7,071 bases of DNA from Akkermansiaceae bacterium UBA1518 (lineage in GTDB: Bacteria; Verrucomicrobiota; Verrucomicrobiia; Verrucomicrobiales; Akkermansiaceae): the NCBI GenBank assembly GCA_002323895.1, contig DCQM01000031.1, forward strand, positions 1 to 7,071. The letters are read 5' to 3'. A program made the translations under genes and the position numbers. This document shows positions 6,112 through 7,071 of this stretch, one piece after another. Position 1 is the stretch's first letter. The number at the start of each line of letters is the position of its first letter. The notes beneath the pieces were generated by a model, which was not told the DNA's origin, made no database searches, and saw only the letters and a list, made by a program, of their open reading frames with translations.

Positions 6112-7071
6112 TCAATCGATGACTTTTCCGAGGGGAGAACCTTGATCAGAGGGGGTGAGAGCAAGTTCCATTTGCTCGGGAGGAGGCGAGAACTTGGCGC
6201 GAAGGTTTTCGTGGTCGAGTTCTCGAGTATTTGGAGTGTGGTCAGCTGTGATGATGAAGGGGAGGGCTTTCTTGAGTGAAACGCGGAGACGGAGAAGGTC
6301 TTGAATACGGATCTTTCCATAACGTCGGATGCCGAGGATGCGGTCGGCATTGCGAATGCCGAGTCCGGGGACGCGGTAAAGCATAAACTTTTCGGCGCGG
6401 TTGAGATCAACGGGGAAGAGCTGACGATTACGAATAGCCCAGGAGAGCTTGGGGTCGATATCAAGGTCAAGGTAGGGGAGGGCATCCGAGACAATTTCGG
6501 TGGCTTCAAATCCGTAAAAGCGCATGAGCCAATCTGCCTGGTAAAGCCGGTGTTCGCGAATAAGAGGAGGGGGCTTGAGCGGAAGAATAGAAGAGGGCTC
6601 CGGAATGGGGCTGAAGGCGGAGTAGTAAACGCGGCGGAGACGGTAGTTTGAGTAGAGATCAGTAGAGCGTTTGAGAAAGGTTTGATCGGTGGAACCATCT
6701 GCACCTACGATGACTTGCGTACTTTGCCCAGTAGCGAAGCGGGATTCGGGTGCTTTTCGATTACGCGTTTCGCGGCACACTTCTTTGGCGTTTTCGACAC
6801 GTTGGCGAATCTTACCCATCGCAATCCTGGTGCGCTTTAGGGATTTTTCCGGAGCAAGAGTCTTGAGGCTATCTTCGTTGGGGAGTTCGATATTGATTGA
6901 AATACGGTCAGAAAATTGACCAGCTTTTTCGATGAGTTCAACGGATGCTTCAGGAATCGTTTTGAGGTGAATATAACCGCGAAAATCGTGGTCCTCGCGG
7001 AGGGCACGGGCAACTTCGATGACCATTTCCATGGTGTGGTCGGCGCTGCGAATGATGCCGGAGGAGAGAAA
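6112..7071 (-). CDS. Putative DNA modification/repair radical SAM protein (C-terminal part)
   Basis: The reading frame is open to the right window edge, so the gene is partial: 319 residues are visible and the N-terminus with the CxxxCxxC iron-sulfur motif lies outside. The first visible residues FLSSGIIRSADHTMEMVIE, with GYIHLKTIP (32-40), SINIELP (58-64) and TQVIVGADGSTD (118-129), are the later strands of a radical SAM barrel like TIGR03916, the family linked to uracil-DNA glycosylase domains. The C-terminal LYRVPGLGIRNADRIL (231-246) with the following YGKIRIQDLL is a helix-hairpin-helix, a non-sequence-specific DNA-binding fold that supports action on DNA. A charged tail of about 50 residues follows. 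The stop is 3 bases before the DUF4130-UdgX start, suggesting translational coupling and a shared process. The reaction and substrate are unknown to me. The ATG at 7032 is internal, not the true start. Confidence 0.93.
   Translation of the reverse strand, partial: FLSSGIIRSADHTMEMVIEVARALREDHDFRGYIHLKTIPEASVELIEKAGQFSDRISINIELPNEDSLKTLAPEKSLKRTRIAMGKIRQRVENAKEVCRETRNRKAPESRFATGQSTQVIVGADGSTDQTFLKRSTDLYSNYRLRRVYYSAFSPIPEPSSILPLKPPPLIREHRLYQADWLMRFYGFEATEIVSDALPYLDLDIDPKLSWAIRNRQLFPVDLNRAEKFMLYRVPGLGIRNADRILGIRRYGKIRIQDLLRLRVSLKKALPFIITADHTPNTRELDHENLRAKFSPPPEQMELALTPSDQGSPLGKVID

Noticed and set aside
5817..6704. A 295-codon open frame on the minus strand overlapping both DNA-repair genes
   Set aside because: It spans the junction of two well-supported genes in another frame, is low-complexity (rich in Ser, Pro, Phe, Leu) and matches no family. 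It is a shadow.

Overview
The window looks like ordinary chromosome from a Gram-negative member of the PVC group, most likely Verrucomicrobiota (Opitutae-like). This is inferred from three things. There is a partial lpxA gene, so the cell makes lipid A. There is a stand-alone pseudopilin of the short-leader type that is very abundant in Verrucomicrobiota and Planctomycetota. The rpsN gene lies outside a ribosomal-protein operon. Base composition looks moderate and even, and I see no mobile element, CRISPR array, tRNA or rRNA.

Layout from left to right. Positions 1-622 (minus strand) hold the start of lpxA and, 8 bases upstream of it, a DUF2452 protein. Positions 623-841 hold a candidate promoter for that pair and a strong terminator for the next gene. 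Positions 842-1543 (minus) encode the pseudopilin, with a possibly structured leader at 1544-1676. Positions 1677-2453 (minus) encode RNase PH (rph). A 170-base divergent intergenic region separates rph from the plus-strand genes rpsN (2624-2893), an FmdB-type zinc ribbon gene (2963-3223) and a CNNM/CBS/CorC-HlyC membrane protein gene (3236-4633). A terminator hairpin lies between rpsN and fmdB. The membrane protein gene converges, with only 20 bases between the stops, on a minus-strand pair: a DUF4130-UdgX fusion (4654-6108), and 3 bases upstream of it the C-terminal part of a radical SAM protein (6112 to the window edge).

The most interesting unit is the right-hand pair, a putative DNA-modification or repair module. 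It joins a radical SAM enzyme with a C-terminal helix-hairpin-helix to a protein carrying a DUF4130 domain and a UdgX-type uracil-DNA-binding domain. The pairing is known from family models, but its chemistry is not established to my knowledge. The UdgX loop normally written KRRIH reads NQRLH here, keeping the crosslinking histidine but changing its surroundings. A second pattern is that none of the eight visible gene starts has a recognisable Shine-Dalgarno sequence, and rph and rpsN may be nearly leaderless.
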